A DNA stretch of 40,920 bases, taken from NCBI GenBank assembly GCA_002722695.1, contig PBMS01000022.1, forward strand, positions 4,246 to 45,165. Direction: 5' to 3'. Made by a program: the position numbers and the translations under genes. Positions 17,112 to 27,018 of the stretch are shown piece after piece (the first letter of the stretch is position 1; each line of letters begins with the position of its first letter). The notes under the pieces were generated by a model that had not been told where the DNA came from, did not search any database, and worked only from the letters and a program-made list of their open reading frames with translations. This DNA comes from Methanobacteriota archaeon. Lineage in GTDB: Archaea > Thermoplasmatota > Poseidoniia > Poseidoniales > Poseidoniaceae.

Positions 17112-18935
17112 TCACTCAACGGTCACCGATTTGGCCAAGTTTCGTGGTCGGTCCACGTCTCGACCCAAACGCAACGCGGTTTCGTACGCCATAAGTTGCA
17201 ACGGTAACACCGTGAGCAGGGGCGTGAGCCACGGGTGAATCGACGGAACGGCGATGGAGACGTCGCCCTCCGAAGCGATGGAATCGCCTTTCTCATGAAT
17301 CAAAATCACCTTCGCCCCTCGCGCTTTTACTTCATGCAGGGCCGACATGGTCTTTTCCTTGAGGTGGTCGTTGGGGGCGATGACCACGACAGGGCTCCCC
17401 TCCTCGAGCAGAGCGATGGGGCCGTGTTTCATTTCACCAGCCGGATAGGCCAGGCAGGGAATGTAGGCCAGCTCCATGAGTTTGAGCGCACCCTCCTTGG
17501 CGACGGTGGCGGAAAGACCCCGTCCAAGGAAGAGGACGGATTGAGCCTCGCACAGCAAATCCACGGCGTCGTTAATGGGGCCGATGTCCTCGAAGTACGT
17601 CTCCATCAGGTGAGGGGCTTGTTGGAGGTGGTGAATCAAGTCCCTGCCGTCGTCCTTTGAGAGATGTCGTGTTCGTCCCAGTTGCGTGGCAAAAATCGTC
17701 AGCGCCGCCACCATGTTCGTGAAGGCTTTGGTCGAGGCCACCGATTGTTCGGGACCGGAGTGAATGTAAACCCCTTGACCGCAAAGGCGTGCGATGGTTG
17801 AGCCGACCACGTTGACAACGCCAAAGACTTGGCCACCCTTGAGCTGAATTTCTTTGATGGCAGAGATGGTGTCTGCGGTCTCACCGGATTGAGAAACGGC
17901 GAGGTAAATCGCTTTTGGATTGATGACGGTGTCGTTGTTTCGAAATTCACTTGAGATGTGGGCGACGGCCGGAATCCTCCCCATTTTTTCGATGAGCATT
18001 TGCCCGATCTCTGCCGCGTAGGCAGCGGTTCCACAACCCAGCAGACGAACGTGCGGGGCTTGCACCAACGTGGCGTGGTCCAAACCCATACCACCCAATC
18101 GTCCCGTCCCCATCTCACGATCAACTCGTCCAGCGATGCACTGACGCAAAGCGTCGGGTTGCTCGTAGATTTCTTTGTGCATGTAGTGGGGTGCGTCCCC
18201 CAGTTCAGCTTCGCCCCATGCTTCCTCAAGCACGGTTATGCTGGGTTCAACGGCGTCTCCACGTATTGAAGTGACGCTGATGGAATCGCGCTCGATCACG
18301 GCAACATCCCCGTCTTCAAGGTACACCACTCGCTGGGTATGAGCCGTCAATGGATGCGGGTCGCTGGACACGAAGGTCTCGCCCTCACCCTGTCCGATGA
18401 TCAGCGGCGAGCCGTTTCGGGCGCAGATCAGCACGTCGTGTTCCTTGAACAAGATGCACAAGCCCCAGGTGCCGCGAAGGCGACGCAACGTGTTCTGAAC
18501 AGACTTGAGCGGGGTCGACCCGTTCTTGAGTTCAAGAGCGATCATGTGCACGAGCACCTCAGAATCCGTTTCACTCACGCATTCAATGCCTCGCTTGGCG
18601 AGACCTTTTCGGAGTTGCTGATAGTTTTCGATGATGCCGTTGTGAACGAGGTGGACGGTGCCTTCAACCGAGGCGTGCGGGTGCGTGTTCACCTGCGTCA
18701 CACCCCCGTGGGTGGCCCACCGGGTGTGTGCGATGCCCAACGACCCATCGACACTGGGAGGAAGAATCGCCTTCAAATCGGCCACTTTGCCGACGGTTTT
18801 GTGGGTCTGAATCGATTCACCGTCGTCCACAGCCACACCGGTTGAGTCGTACCCTCGGTATTCGAGGCGACGCAAACCCTCAACCAAAATCGGCAGGGCT
18901 TGTTGGTGCCCAATGTAGCCGAAGATGCCGCACAC
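17112..18935 (-). CDS. glmS: Glutamine--fructose-6-phosphate aminotransferase (isomerizing)
   Basis: Makes glucosamine-6-phosphate from fructose-6-phosphate and glutamine, the entry to UDP-GlcNAc-type sugars. The 607-residue length matches the family. The N-terminal glutaminase domain starts MCGIFGYIGHQ, with Cys2 as nucleophile, and has the conserved RWATHGG and HNGIIENY patterns. Two SIS isomerase domains follow, with SQSGETADT and the C-terminal end LAKSVTVE. The start codon is GTG at 18935; the ribosome-binding sequence TGAGGTG five bases upstream includes the stop codon of the subtilase gene, so the two are probably translated together. The product could supply amino sugars for surface glycans. 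Confidence 0.97.
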   Translation of the reverse strand: MCGIFGYIGHQQALPILVEGLRRLEYRGYDSTGVAVDDGESIQTHKTVGKVADLKAILPPSVDGSLGIAHTRWATHGGVTQVNTHPHASVEGTVHLVHNGIIENYQQLRKGLAKRGIECVSETDSEVLVHMIALELKNGSTPLKSVQNTLRRLRGTWGLCILFKEHDVLICARNGSPLIIGQGEGETFVSSDPHPLTAHTQRVVYLEDGDVAVIERDSISVTSIRGDAVEPSITVLEEAWGEAELGDAPHYMHKEIYEQPDALRQCIAGRVDREMGTGRLGGMGLDHATLVQAPHVRLLGCGTAAYAAEIGQMLIEKMGRIPAVAHISSEFRNNDTVINPKAIYLAVSQSGETADTISAIKEIQLKGGQVFGVVNVVGSTIARLCGQGVYIHSGPEQSVASTKAFTNMVAALTIFATQLGRTRHLSKDDGRDLIHHLQQAPHLMETYFEDIGPINDAVDLLCEAQSVLFLGRGLSATVAKEGALKLMELAYIPCLAYPAGEMKHGPIALLEEGSPVVVIAPNDHLKEKTMSALHEVKARGAKVILIHEKGDSIASEGDVSIAVPSIHPWLTPLLTVLPLQLMAYETALRLGRDVDRPRNLAKSVTVE

Positions 18936-18944
18936 AACGACACC

Positions 18945-21900
18945 TCAGAGGTCAAAATCCGTGCCGCAAACGGGACAGGTGGTGCGCTTGAGCATGAGGT
19001 CCTTGACGCTGAAGTTGGCTTGACAGGCTGGACAGGTCACGTCTCGCTTCAGATCCGGCAGCGGCATGCCGGGAGCCGGTAGGGGGAGGGTACCGTCGAG
19101 CGGTGGCAGCGCCGCCGTGGGTGGAGGTAGTTCGCCGGGCACCGGCAGACCGGGGAGAGGCGGGAGGCCCTTTTCGAGGACCTCGGCCATTTCCCGCATC
19201 TGCTTCCGCTTCATGCGACGTTCAAGACGAGCGTTTCCTTCCCCCTCTTCCAACTTCCGTTCGAGTTCAGCGGCCAGAGTTTCCTCCTCGTCCTCAACAA
19301 GGACTGCAACCGGGGCCTGAACGGTCAACTCTTCATCGTCGTCAACCACGGTAAGCAACGGACCGTCGTCCTGCTCGGGGGTGATCATGACCTCGACGGA
19401 TTCTGTGTCGTCATCGGAATCGCCCATTTCTTCAAGCAATTCATCAACCTCGCTGCGGGATCGACGGACGACCACAGCGATCGACACCAAGAAGAGTCCC
19501 AACAGGCCGACACCAACGCCAAGGATGCGGAGTTTGATTTCCCTTGATTCACCGGGGAGATAATCCAGCAGCGTTTCGAGCAAACCGGGTGCAGCAACTC
19601 CTGAGGACGAACCTGAGAGCACCGCAAGCGTGGTCAGGCTGAGCGAGCCTGTTGGTGAAACGGTGCACAAAATGGTGTCCTCTTCCATGGAGCCAATGCC
19701 AAACAGGAAGCCCTGGTCCAGCATGTTGGACATACCTGACAGTTCAAGTCCATCGTTTTCGGCCACCAAGCCGAGGCGGTGCACGGGACCGTTGAGGTTG
19801 ATTTCGTCGTGATGGAGGTACAGGCCTTCCTCACGGAGGTCGAAGTGCACACCGGTTGCGCCCGGGGCCAACAAACGCTGAGGCTCAGCACCCGACCACA
19901 AGGCGTTGGTGTTCGCCACAACCACGTTGGACGTCTTTCCTTGGCCTTCAATCCATGAAGAAATCAACCGGTCTTCGCCGTCCTGCACGAGGACTTCCAT
20001 GATCGGGTGGGATGCATCGTCTCCGACGGAGTACTGGAAACTCCACGTGGACGACGTGTAGGATCCGTGCGTGTACATCATTCCGACACGCTCCACACCG
20101 GTCACATCGTCTCGGTATTCTTGATAGAGGAGGTGGAGATACTCCTCGCCGAAACCAACCGCCAGCGGTTGAGCATCTCCGGGTCGGATGTCGATGTCGG
20201 AAAGCACCGTGATGGGGGTGGTCCACGAAGAGCCACGGTCGGGGGTGGGGGACGAGATGACAAACAGCGACGTGATGTCCTGCCAAGAGCCGCTGGTGGA
20301 GAGGTCTCTGTGATACCCGGCGAGGACCATCGTTCCGTCGTACTGGTCGAAGGTGAAGCCGTAGTAGGAACCCTCCGACAGCTTGAGGGAGGGCATGTGA
20401 TAGTGCTTTGGGGTGGTTTTCCCCGCTGCCGAGATCGACGTCATGGCGATGTCGGTAAGGATGTAGCCTTCAACGCTGAGCGAGCGACGGGTCCAAGCCG
20501 CTTGAATCAGGCCGTCGTCTCGCTGGTAGACGGCGAGTTCACCGCCCCAATTCTCCTCGAGAACCACGCCACCGACCAGCGAGCGCTGAGAGGTGATGGT
20601 TCGGGCGTGGAGCTCACCGTCGATCGTCGTGAACAAGAGAGCCCCGTCGTCCAAGCCAACGAAGTCCACCGCCACCTCACCGGTTGCGAGCGAAATCCCG
20701 TTTTTGGAGCCTTCTCGGAGGTCGGCGACGGTCACGTTGAATCGCAGTTCGTTGTGCTCAATTTCAACACCTGAACCGCTGAGAACCGCCCGATACGAAG
20801 CCGCTCCCGGATCGTACAGAACATCCTCAAACACGGCGTTTGCAAAACCAGATGTGGTGGTGGAGCCGGGGACGAGCGCCAGAGACGCTTCCTGGATTCG
20901 ATTCCAACCGTCGCCTTCAACCCATTCGTCCAGTCCGAGGTTCAGATTGCTCGCATCGGTCTGTCCTAGGTTGTCCACCCTAACCCTGATTTCGTAGGGA
21001 ACACCGGGGACAGGCACGTCGGGCGAAGTTCGTGAAGAACCTGGAAGGAAACGCAGCATCGGTTCAACCGGCCGTTCGTCAACGATGAAACTGAACGTGT
21101 AGGTGTTGTCGGTGCGGTCGGGATCGTCGTACTGTTGCGTGGGGTCAATCGAAAGCGTGACGTCGTGAGTTCCTGCTTCCGTGGCCCACCAGTACAACGT
21201 GACCGAAACACTCTCACCTTGTTCGAGCTGGGTAACTTTGCCCTCAGAGGGGTATGTGGTGGAGTCGCTGCCTTCGCCTTCGAGGGTTAGATACACTTCA
21301 TTGGCGTCCAAATCGCCGATGTTTCTCAAGCCAAATCGGACCTCGAGGACCGTACCCGCAACGGCGTTGTTGACCGGCAAGCCTCCGTCGTAAACACCCA
21401 CGGTGCCGGTGAAGGCGAAATTGGGGGCAGCCGGCAGGTTGTCCACTTCGTACGTGCGTTTGACGACGTCGCTGACGGCGCCACTGGTGTTCACCATGCG
21501 GACGCTGATTCGGTGCGAGCCGTCGCTGACTTGGGTGGAATCCCAGGAGAAGGACCATGATTGCGAGCCTTCCTCTTGTTCTTGGAGATCATCGCCGAGT
21601 TGCCAATCATCGCCGCCCACCTTGTACTCCACTCGATCGTGGTCGGTGCCCTCAACGGTGCCGGAGAAATCCACCAGACCCACCAAGGCAGTGCCGAGAG
21701 CGGGCTCGCTGATGGACACCGTCATGCGAGCGAAACGAACGATTCGAACATCCATGAACGAGGCCTCGCCGTCTTCGTTGAGGGCTCGAGCGTAGATGAG
21801 GGTGTAGTCTTCGTCTTCGTTGACCCAATCGTCGTCCACGGTGATATCAAAATACCAATCCTCAACCGTTCCATCGGCACCCAGCCAGTTGGTCAAGTCG

Positions 21901-23837
21901 GTGCTGTCGCCGTCTTCCTCGAATTGTTCCAGTTTCACTTGGACCTCAAGGTAGTTGGTATCGCTGGTGTCGGTTGTTCCTTCAACCGAGAGCGTGTTGC
22001 CGGCAAGATAGAGCGTTTGATTTACCGGTGCAGACATGCTGACGTCGTAGCCCAAACCATCGTCGTCCTCGGGCGGAGGCGCGATGATGATGTCGCCGTT
22101 GTCCTCGAGCGGCGTGCACGCTCGATCGAGCACGGTGTCCAGTGCGCACGATGCGTCAACTAGACCGAAACCCCACTTGTCGTTCCAGCGGTCGGACACA
22201 TCCGTTTCGCTGGCGGTTCCTTTGACCTCGGAGGAATTTCGAAGTATGTTTCGAACGTCCTCAGGGTCAAGGGTGTCGTCGGCTTGCAGAAGGGTGGCCA
22301 CAATACCAGAAACAAGGGGCGTGGCCATGCTCGTGCCGTCTTTTGAATCGTAATCGTTGTCGGCCAGTGCTCGGTCGGGTTGTCCCGGGAAGGAAGGCCC
22401 CGTTGCAGCGGTGGCCGACAGAATGCCGGAGCCGTAGGCGGTCAGGTCGGGTTTGAGTTCGTCCCACTCGTCGTCGTCGCCGTCGTCGAGGCGCGGCCCC
22501 CAGTTGGAATAGGACGCCATTGCATCGTCGGTTCTGTTCACGGTGTTTCGGTCGTTCACTGCGCCGATGGAAATGGCACCGTCGGCGCTGGCCGGGGAAG
22601 GCACGCGCTTGGTACCGTCGTTGCCCATGGCCACGATGCAGACGATGCCAGCGTCTCGAGCGTCGTTGACGAGACGCGCCTCGGCCCCTGAGCCGTTGTC
22701 GCCCTCGTCACCGGGGTTCAGTGGGCTGCTGAGAGAGCCAAACGACATGGACCCGATATCGATACCTCGACTCGTTTCGTTGTTGCCCCAGTTCGTGTCT
22801 TTGTTGTTGATCATCCACTGGATGCCGTTGAGCGATGCTTGGGAGTTGGTGCCGCCCGAGTCGGTCAGGACCTTGATGTCGACAAGAAACGCACCCATAC
22901 CGGTGCCCGTGTGAACACGGTCGCCACCGCCCGTCCCCAGAGCGGTGGCTGCCACGTGGGTTCCGTGACCTTGGCCGTCGTCAGGGTCAACCGTTCCGTC
23001 AGGGTTTGAGGCCGACGAAGTGGCGTCGAACCCGGCCACCCACTTTTGATCGTTGTAGCTGGTTGCGTCACTGTCCGGTTCGTCGTCGACGTCGTCGAAG
23101 TCGTTCAACGCACGATGTTCGTTGTCAACGCCCGTGTCGAGCACGGCGATGACCACGCCTTCACCGTTGTACCCCCGTTCGTACGTGCTGGCGGAATACA
23201 CCTCGGAAGGCATGGACCGAGCGGCCTCAGACGCCACACCGTTGAACGGAATCATGACGTTTTGCATCTCGACCACCACCACACCCGGAAGCGAATAAAT
23301 GTCCATCAGTGCACTGACGGGAACCTTGTCAACGACCACTGAATCGATGGATTCCATGATTTGGAACCATGCACCTTGCTCGACGCCCATCCAACCGTGA
23401 TCGTTGAGGACGCGTTCGAGCGCAGCCACTTCGTGGTCGTTGGGCGCCCACGCATAATCGACCACAATCGCCACCGTTTTGCGACCGTCAGGACCGATGA
23501 CCGCCGTGGGGGAGATGGATTCTTGGCCGTCGAGGACACGCTGCAGTCGGTCGTCCATTCCGTTCCAATCGAGGTCTGGACCGTAGCTCAGCCACCATCG
23601 GTCCGGTTCAGCCGAACCACGGTCGCCCCGGTCAATGGCTCGCGTGGGGCGTTCGCAGAGCTCATCGCCGCACATCAGCGGAGGCAATCCATCAACGAGA
23701 ATTGGGGGTTCGTGGTCGGACGCAGGGGAGGCTTGAACCGGGTGTGTTAGAAGTCCCCCACTGACATCGGCGAGGAGCATCAAAAAGGCAAAGAGAACGG
23801 CGCCGAATCGAATGGAATGCCGGGGTGCACTTCGCAT
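18945..23837 (-). CDS. Giant membrane-anchored subtilisin-like serine protease with C-terminal zinc ribbon
   Basis: A 1630-residue exported protease. A signal sequence (hydrophobic AVLFAFLMLLADVSG) is followed by a propeptide-like region, then an S8 peptidase domain (about 215-560) with Asp234 (VLDTGVD), His291 (GHGTHVA), Asn406 (AMGNDG) and Ser503 (DGTSMATP). Ig/CARDB-like domains and a beta-rich region follow. One membrane helix sits near 1434-1455, then an acidic, coiled-coil-like cytoplasmic tail (about 1460-1560), a Pro-rich stretch and a zinc ribbon with CPAC and CPVC pairs (about 1604-1626). ATG 23837 is supported by GGAGAGG seven bases upstream; a GTG at 23900 is open in frame. The rhomboid gene lies 88 bases upstream on the same strand. 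It likely degrades external protein at the cell surface. Confidence 0.92.
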   Translation of the reverse strand: MRSAPRHSIRFGAVLFAFLMLLADVSGGLLTHPVQASPASDHEPPILVDGLPPLMCGDELCERPTRAIDRGDRGSAEPDRWWLSYGPDLDWNGMDDRLQRVLDGQESISPTAVIGPDGRKTVAIVVDYAWAPNDHEVAALERVLNDHGWMGVEQGAWFQIMESIDSVVVDKVPVSALMDIYSLPGVVVVEMQNVMIPFNGVASEAARSMPSEVYSASTYERGYNGEGVVIAVLDTGVDNEHRALNDFDDVDDEPDSDATSYNDQKWVAGFDATSSASNPDGTVDPDDGQGHGTHVAATALGTGGGDRVHTGTGMGAFLVDIKVLTDSGGTNSQASLNGIQWMINNKDTNWGNNETSRGIDIGSMSFGSLSSPLNPGDEGDNGSGAEARLVNDARDAGIVCIVAMGNDGTKRVPSPASADGAISIGAVNDRNTVNRTDDAMASYSNWGPRLDDGDDDEWDELKPDLTAYGSGILSATAATGPSFPGQPDRALADNDYDSKDGTSMATPLVSGIVATLLQADDTLDPEDVRNILRNSSEVKGTASETDVSDRWNDKWGFGLVDASCALDTVLDRACTPLEDNGDIIIAPPPEDDDGLGYDVSMSAPVNQTLYLAGNTLSVEGTTDTSDTNYLEVQVKLEQFEEDGDSTDLTNWLGADGTVEDWYFDITVDDDWVNEDEDYTLIYARALNEDGEASFMDVRIVRFARMTVSISEPALGTALVGLVDFSGTVEGTDHDRVEYKVGGDDWQLGDDLQEQEEGSQSWSFSWDSTQVSDGSHRISVRMVNTSGAVSDVVKRTYEVDNLPAAPNFAFTGTVGVYDGGLPVNNAVAGTVLEVRFGLRNIGDLDANEVYLTLEGEGSDSTTYPSEGKVTQLEQGESVSVTLYWWATEAGTHDVTLSIDPTQQYDDPDRTDNTYTFSFIVDERPVEPMLRFLPGSSRTSPDVPVPGVPYEIRVRVDNLGQTDASNLNLGLDEWVEGDGWNRIQEASLALVPGSTTTSGFANAVFEDVLYDPGAASYRAVLSGSGVEIEHNELRFNVTVADLREGSKNGISLATGEVAVDFVGLDDGALLFTTIDGELHARTITSQRSLVGGVVLEENWGGELAVYQRDDGLIQAAWTRRSLSVEGYILTDIAMTSISAAGKTTPKHYHMPSLKLSEGSYYGFTFDQYDGTMVLAGYHRDLSTSGSWQDITSLFVISSPTPDRGSSWTTPITVLSDIDIRPGDAQPLAVGFGEEYLHLLYQEYRDDVTGVERVGMMYTHGSYTSSTWSFQYSVGDDASHPIMEVLVQDGEDRLISSWIEGQGKTSNVVVANTNALWSGAEPQRLLAPGATGVHFDLREEGLYLHHDEINLNGPVHRLGLVAENDGLELSGMSNMLDQGFLFGIGSMEEDTILCTVSPTGSLSLTTLAVLSGSSSGVAAPGLLETLLDYLPGESREIKLRILGVGVGLLGLFLVSIAVVVRRSRSEVDELLEEMGDSDDDTESVEVMITPEQDDGPLLTVVDDDEELTVQAPVAVLVEDEEETLAAELERKLEEGEGNARLERRMKRKQMREMAEVLEKGLPPLPGLPVPGELPPPTAALPPLDGTLPLPAPGMPLPDLKRDVTCPACQANFSVKDLMLKRTTCPVCGTDFDL

Positions 23838-23844
23838 GGCTTCG

Positions 23845-23851
23845 CCTCTCC
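23845..23851 (-). promoter_or_regulatory. Ribosome-binding site of the subtilase gene
   Basis: On the minus strand this reads GGAGAGG and stands seven bases before the ATG at 23837. It supports that start over the upstream GTG at 23900. Confidence 0.6.
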
Positions 23852-23925
23852 GTGTTGAGGAAGGCTTACCCACCTTTGATTCTATCCTCCCATGTATCAC
23901 GCTGTCCAGCGATTCCCCGCTTTAT

Positions 23926-24972
23926 TCATCTGGGGGGCCACTCGAGGTGAGACGGGTCGGACGAACACTGCACATGAGGTCCGCTTGAGCGTTCAACCAG
24001 TCCGAGAGATGCACCGCAAACGGGGCATGTTCCAGCGTCAGCGAGGTGCTCCATCCATGCGGCTCGTGTCTCCGGTTCATCGCTGGCTTGAACGAGATTT
24101 TTCAGCGGTTCTCGAAGATGTTTCGGAACCTCGAGTCCCATGGCCGTCCACGGGTCGTCCACCTTGCTGAGGTCAACCATCGTCGCTTTCAATCGACGTC
24201 GTTGGGCAGCGTGAGCCGCACCCTGAGTGGGTCCACCGTCCACCACGCCGAGTTCAACCGGTCCGCCACGGGCGACCAGCGGTAAAAGGGCGTAAGCAGC
24301 AACAAAGCCCCCGATGTGAGCCATGTGAGCGATGCCGCTGGAAACCCCAGATTCCATGGTTGCCAGGGCACGAGCGAGTTCGAGGCCAAAATACAACAGG
24401 GCGATGAAGACCACCGGCCAAGGTCGTATGAGCAGCAGAGGAAACGGAATCTCATCTTTTGGCCACCCTGCAAGATACGCGCCCAGCAACCCAAACGCCG
24501 CTCCTGACGCACCCAGAGCGGGCGTGATCGAGTCGGCGTTGAACAGCACCCACCCCAACGAACCACCCAACAGACCGATGACATAGATCGCCGCAAAGCG
24601 TCTCGGGCCGAGACGTTGTTCCAAAGGCACCCCGACCAGTGCGAGGATCAGCACGTTGCCGAGAACGTGCATCATGTCCCCTTGGCTGTGCAAGAACCCT
24701 GCCGTAGCCAGAGTGTGGACAAATTCGGGTTCAAAGGAACGAACAGGCACCAACACGAAGTCGCTCCACACCCAGTATTCCACGGCCCCCCAACCGTAGA
24801 GCATCGACCAGAACACCTGAACCACAGCACCCAACAAGACGCTGACCGTGATGCCCATGGCGATGGAGGTTCTGCTGCGTGCTGCGTAAACGATGGGGGA
24901 AAGGACCGCAAGAAACCAAACGACGAGCACACCCAACTCCAGCGGGGAGAAGAGGGCCACGGCGAAGACCAT
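23926..24972 (-). CDS. Rhomboid-family intramembrane serine protease with C-terminal zinc ribbon
   Basis: A 348-residue membrane protease predicted to cleave transmembrane substrates. Rhomboid motifs are clear: HVLGNVLILALVG (102-114), the catalytic Ser156 in GASGAAFG and the His219 in AHIGGFVAAY, set within six or seven membrane helices. After the last helix, a cytosolic tail has a basic AQRRRLK stretch and ends in a likely zinc ribbon, CPVC near residue 316 and a later HVQCSSDPSH. That C-terminal ribbon is not part of the core rhomboid fold. The start is ATG 24972; the frame is open about 109 codons further upstream, but that would run through the divergent ABC gene. It lies upstream of the subtilase on the same strand. 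Confidence 0.92.
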   Translation of the reverse strand: MVFAVALFSPLELGVLVVWFLAVLSPIVYAARSRTSIAMGITVSVLLGAVVQVFWSMLYGWGAVEYWVWSDFVLVPVRSFEPEFVHTLATAGFLHSQGDMMHVLGNVLILALVGVPLEQRLGPRRFAAIYVIGLLGGSLGWVLFNADSITPALGASGAAFGLLGAYLAGWPKDEIPFPLLLIRPWPVVFIALLYFGLELARALATMESGVSSGIAHMAHIGGFVAAYALLPLVARGGPVELGVVDGGPTQGAAHAAQRRRLKATMVDLSKVDDPWTAMGLEVPKHLREPLKNLVQASDEPETRAAWMEHLADAGTCPVCGASLGLVERSSGPHVQCSSDPSHLEWPPR

Positions 24973-25061
24973 GTGGACCCCTCTGCCTCCCTCTCTTTTG
25001 AGTTGATGTCTTGTCGGGACAAAACAGGAGGGTTCTTGCTTGAACGGGGTTTCCCCGCACC
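24973..25061. promoter_or_regulatory. Divergent intergenic region between rhomboid and ccmA-like genes
   Basis: The 89 bases between two divergent start codons contain purine-rich tracts that can serve as ribosome-binding sites (AGGAGGG at about 25026-25032 on the plus strand; GGGAGG on the minus strand). A short inverted repeat, TTGTC-GG-GACAA, sits at 25011-25022. No strong TATA box is visible. Confidence 0.4.
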
Positions 25062-26279
25062 ATGGCCACGACGCTCTTGCATCTCTCACAGGTGCAAGTT
25101 CGTCGCGGCATGCGAACGGTGCTCGACGGTCAAGAATTGACCGTTGAAAGCGGCCAAACCGTCGTGCTCTGGGGAGCGAACGGGACGGGAAAATCGACCC
25201 TTCTTGAAACCGCTGCAGGTCTCCTTCCACTTGAGGTTGGGCACGTACAGCACGGCGATTCGGTCGTCCTTGATTCGGAAGGGCGGCGCCGACGCACACC
25301 TCTTACGCTGGGTGTCGTGCTCCAAAAGAACGGGATGCTGGGCGCTGAACGGGTCGGTGAACACCTCCGGTGCGCCATGTCGATGAGCGGGCAAAGCATC
25401 GACATCGAGCCCTTCCTCAAGGCCTTTCACTTGACCCACAGAGCCAACGACACGGTCGCTCAACTTTCACAAGGCCAAGCACGAAAAGTCGCCGTCCTTG
25501 CGGGCCTTCTACCGGCGTTTGCAAGCCGGGCCCCCGGCCTGGTCATGCTGGACGAACCCGACGCAGGCCTGGACCACGACGCAGTGGTCGCTCTGTGCGG
25601 TTGGCTGGACGAGTTGAGAGCCCGTGGTCACGGACTGCTCCTAGCGACCCACGATGACCGTTTGCGAGCGCACGCAACGCACGTGCTGGACCTTGCCAAG
25701 GACGGCGTGAAGCCTCTCGACGAGATTCCTGCTCTGCCCGACGTCCACGAACGAACATCCACTCCAACTCGCCCCCTGGCCGCTGGAGGCTTTGGTGTTC
25801 GAATGCATGTGCGAACCATGATGTGGCTCAACACCAACGCAATGGCGGCGTTGCTGACGTTGGGCGTGATGCTCGCCATGGGTGAATTCATGAGTGAGCT
25901 CGACGGCATGCAGCAACTCGGCGTTGTCTTGGCGCCTGCGTTGGCTGCCGGATTGTGCGGTGAACCCTTGGTCGCTGCACTGCGAGAGGAACGAGCCGGG
26001 GTTTGGTGGCGAGCGGTGAACCGGAGCGAGCCTCATGCCTCGTGGCTTCCGTTGCTGATCGGCTTGGCGGTCGGTTTTTTCTCGGCCACGGCGCTTGCCT
26101 ATCCGTTGGATGCCACAACGCTCGGAGCCGCAGGGTTGCTTTGTTTCGTCGTCTGGCACGGTGTCGGATGGATGCAGCGTTCCACCCAACGACTCGCACG
26201 ACCGCAAGCCGTGTTCGTCGGTTTGTTGACGCCCGTGTTGATCCTGCCGTATTCGCTTCTGGTTAGCCTGTTGTCCTGA
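25062..26279 (+). CDS. CcmA-like ABC ATPase fused to a CcmB-like membrane domain
   Basis: A 405-residue protein joining an ABC ATPase to a membrane domain in one chain. Walker A is GANGTGKST (38-46), the Q-loop Gln88, signature LSQGQ (135-139), Walker B VMLDEP (161-166) and the H-loop His197. The ATPase resembles CcmA, the ATPase of the cytochrome c maturation (System I) haem-handling complex. Residues about 255-405 hold roughly five hydrophobic helices, where standard CcmB has six in about 220 residues. The next genes encode CcmC and a CcmD-like miniprotein, which supports a Ccm role. Whether the membrane part is a reduced CcmB is an inference; the fused arrangement is unusual for this system. 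Confidence 0.82.
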   Translation: MATTLLHLSQVQVRRGMRTVLDGQELTVESGQTVVLWGANGTGKSTLLETAAGLLPLEVGHVQHGDSVVLDSEGRRRRTPLTLGVVLQKNGMLGAERVGEHLRCAMSMSGQSIDIEPFLKAFHLTHRANDTVAQLSQGQARKVAVLAGLLPAFASRAPGLVMLDEPDAGLDHDAVVALCGWLDELRARGHGLLLATHDDRLRAHATHVLDLAKDGVKPLDEIPALPDVHERTSTPTRPLAAGGFGVRMHVRTMMWLNTNAMAALLTLGVMLAMGEFMSELDGMQQLGVVLAPALAAGLCGEPLVAALREERAGVWWRAVNRSEPHASWLPLLIGLAVGFFSATALAYPLDATTLGAAGLLCFVVWHGVGWMQRSTQRLARPQAVFVGLLTPVLILPYSLLVSLLS

Positions 26280-26322
26280 GGCGAACATCAACTTCAAGGG
26301 GGATTGGCCGACACCGAAGGCC

Positions 26323-27018
26323 ATGAAGCCGGGGGAAACGCTGTTGTTCCTTGGCTTCGGCGGCATCGGCGCCACGCTCCTTCTGGCGCTCCTCTGGGCG
26401 CCGAGCGTCTCGCTTGAAGCGTTTGAATCTCCTGCAGCCCAGCGCATCTTCTACTGGCACGTTCCAGCTGCGTGGGCTGCCTTCATCGCCTTTGGAGCCC
26501 TGTTCATCGGTTCTGCGGGGTGGTTGTTCCGACGCTCAGAGCAGATGTGGCGACTCCACGTGGCCGGCTCAGAAGCCGGCTTGGCCTGCGGCCTGATGGC
26601 GGTCTGGTCGGGTTGCGTCTGGGGAGCCGCAGAGTGGGGCACACCGTGGGATTGGACCGACGTGCGTCTGAACACCTTCGGATTGCTCACCCTGTTGTCG
26701 ATTTACGTCGTTCTCGGGCGGGGCAGCCAACCCGACGGGGTGGAAACACGTGACACGTTTGCCGCCTTCGGTTTGTACGGGTTTGTTTTGGTGCCCGTGA
26801 CCTACATCGCCACCCGAATATGGACGATTCGACACCCCGGTCCAGTCGTGGGCACCGGCGACGACGGTTCAATCAACGGCGACATGAGCCTTGTCCTGCT
26901 TTTGGGCGCCATCTCGTTTACGGTGTTCATCGTCGGGCACATCATGGCCTCGATGCGACTGACGGCCCTCGAACAACGTCTGGAACGCTTGCAGACCTCA
27001 ACCGATGGAGGCGAATGA
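26323..27018 (+). CDS. ccmC: Cytochrome c maturation protein CcmC (haem exporter subunit)
   Basis: Membrane protein that loads haem onto the chaperone CcmE outside the membrane. The 231-residue protein has six hydrophobic helices and the family tryptophan-rich WWD motif at 100-116 (WGAAEWGTPWDWTDVRL). Conserved external histidines are probably His46 (IFYWHVPAAW) and His171 (TIRHPGPV). The C-terminus is a short charged helix. It follows the CcmA-like fusion by 43 bases, and its TGA is immediately followed by the ATG of the CcmD-like ORF. The genes for CcmE, CcmF and CcmH are not in this window. Confidence 0.92.
   Translation: MKPGETLLFLGFGGIGATLLLALLWAPSVSLEAFESPAAQRIFYWHVPAAWAAFIAFGALFIGSAGWLFRRSEQMWRLHVAGSEAGLACGLMAVWSGCVWGAAEWGTPWDWTDVRLNTFGLLTLLSIYVVLGRGSQPDGVETRDTFAAFGLYGFVLVPVTYIATRIWTIRHPGPVVGTGDDGSINGDMSLVLLLGAISFTVFIVGHIMASMRLTALEQRLERLQTSTDGGE

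Noticed and set aside
20007-20774. Open frame of 255 codons on the plus strand inside the subtilase gene
   Set aside because: Antisense shadow; no domain, start context or neighbour supports it.
25011-25022. Inverted repeat TTGTC-GG-GACAA as an operator between the rhomboid and ccm genes
   Set aside because: It is only five bases per arm and does not extend; such dyads are expected by chance. It is mentioned only as part of the divergent region.
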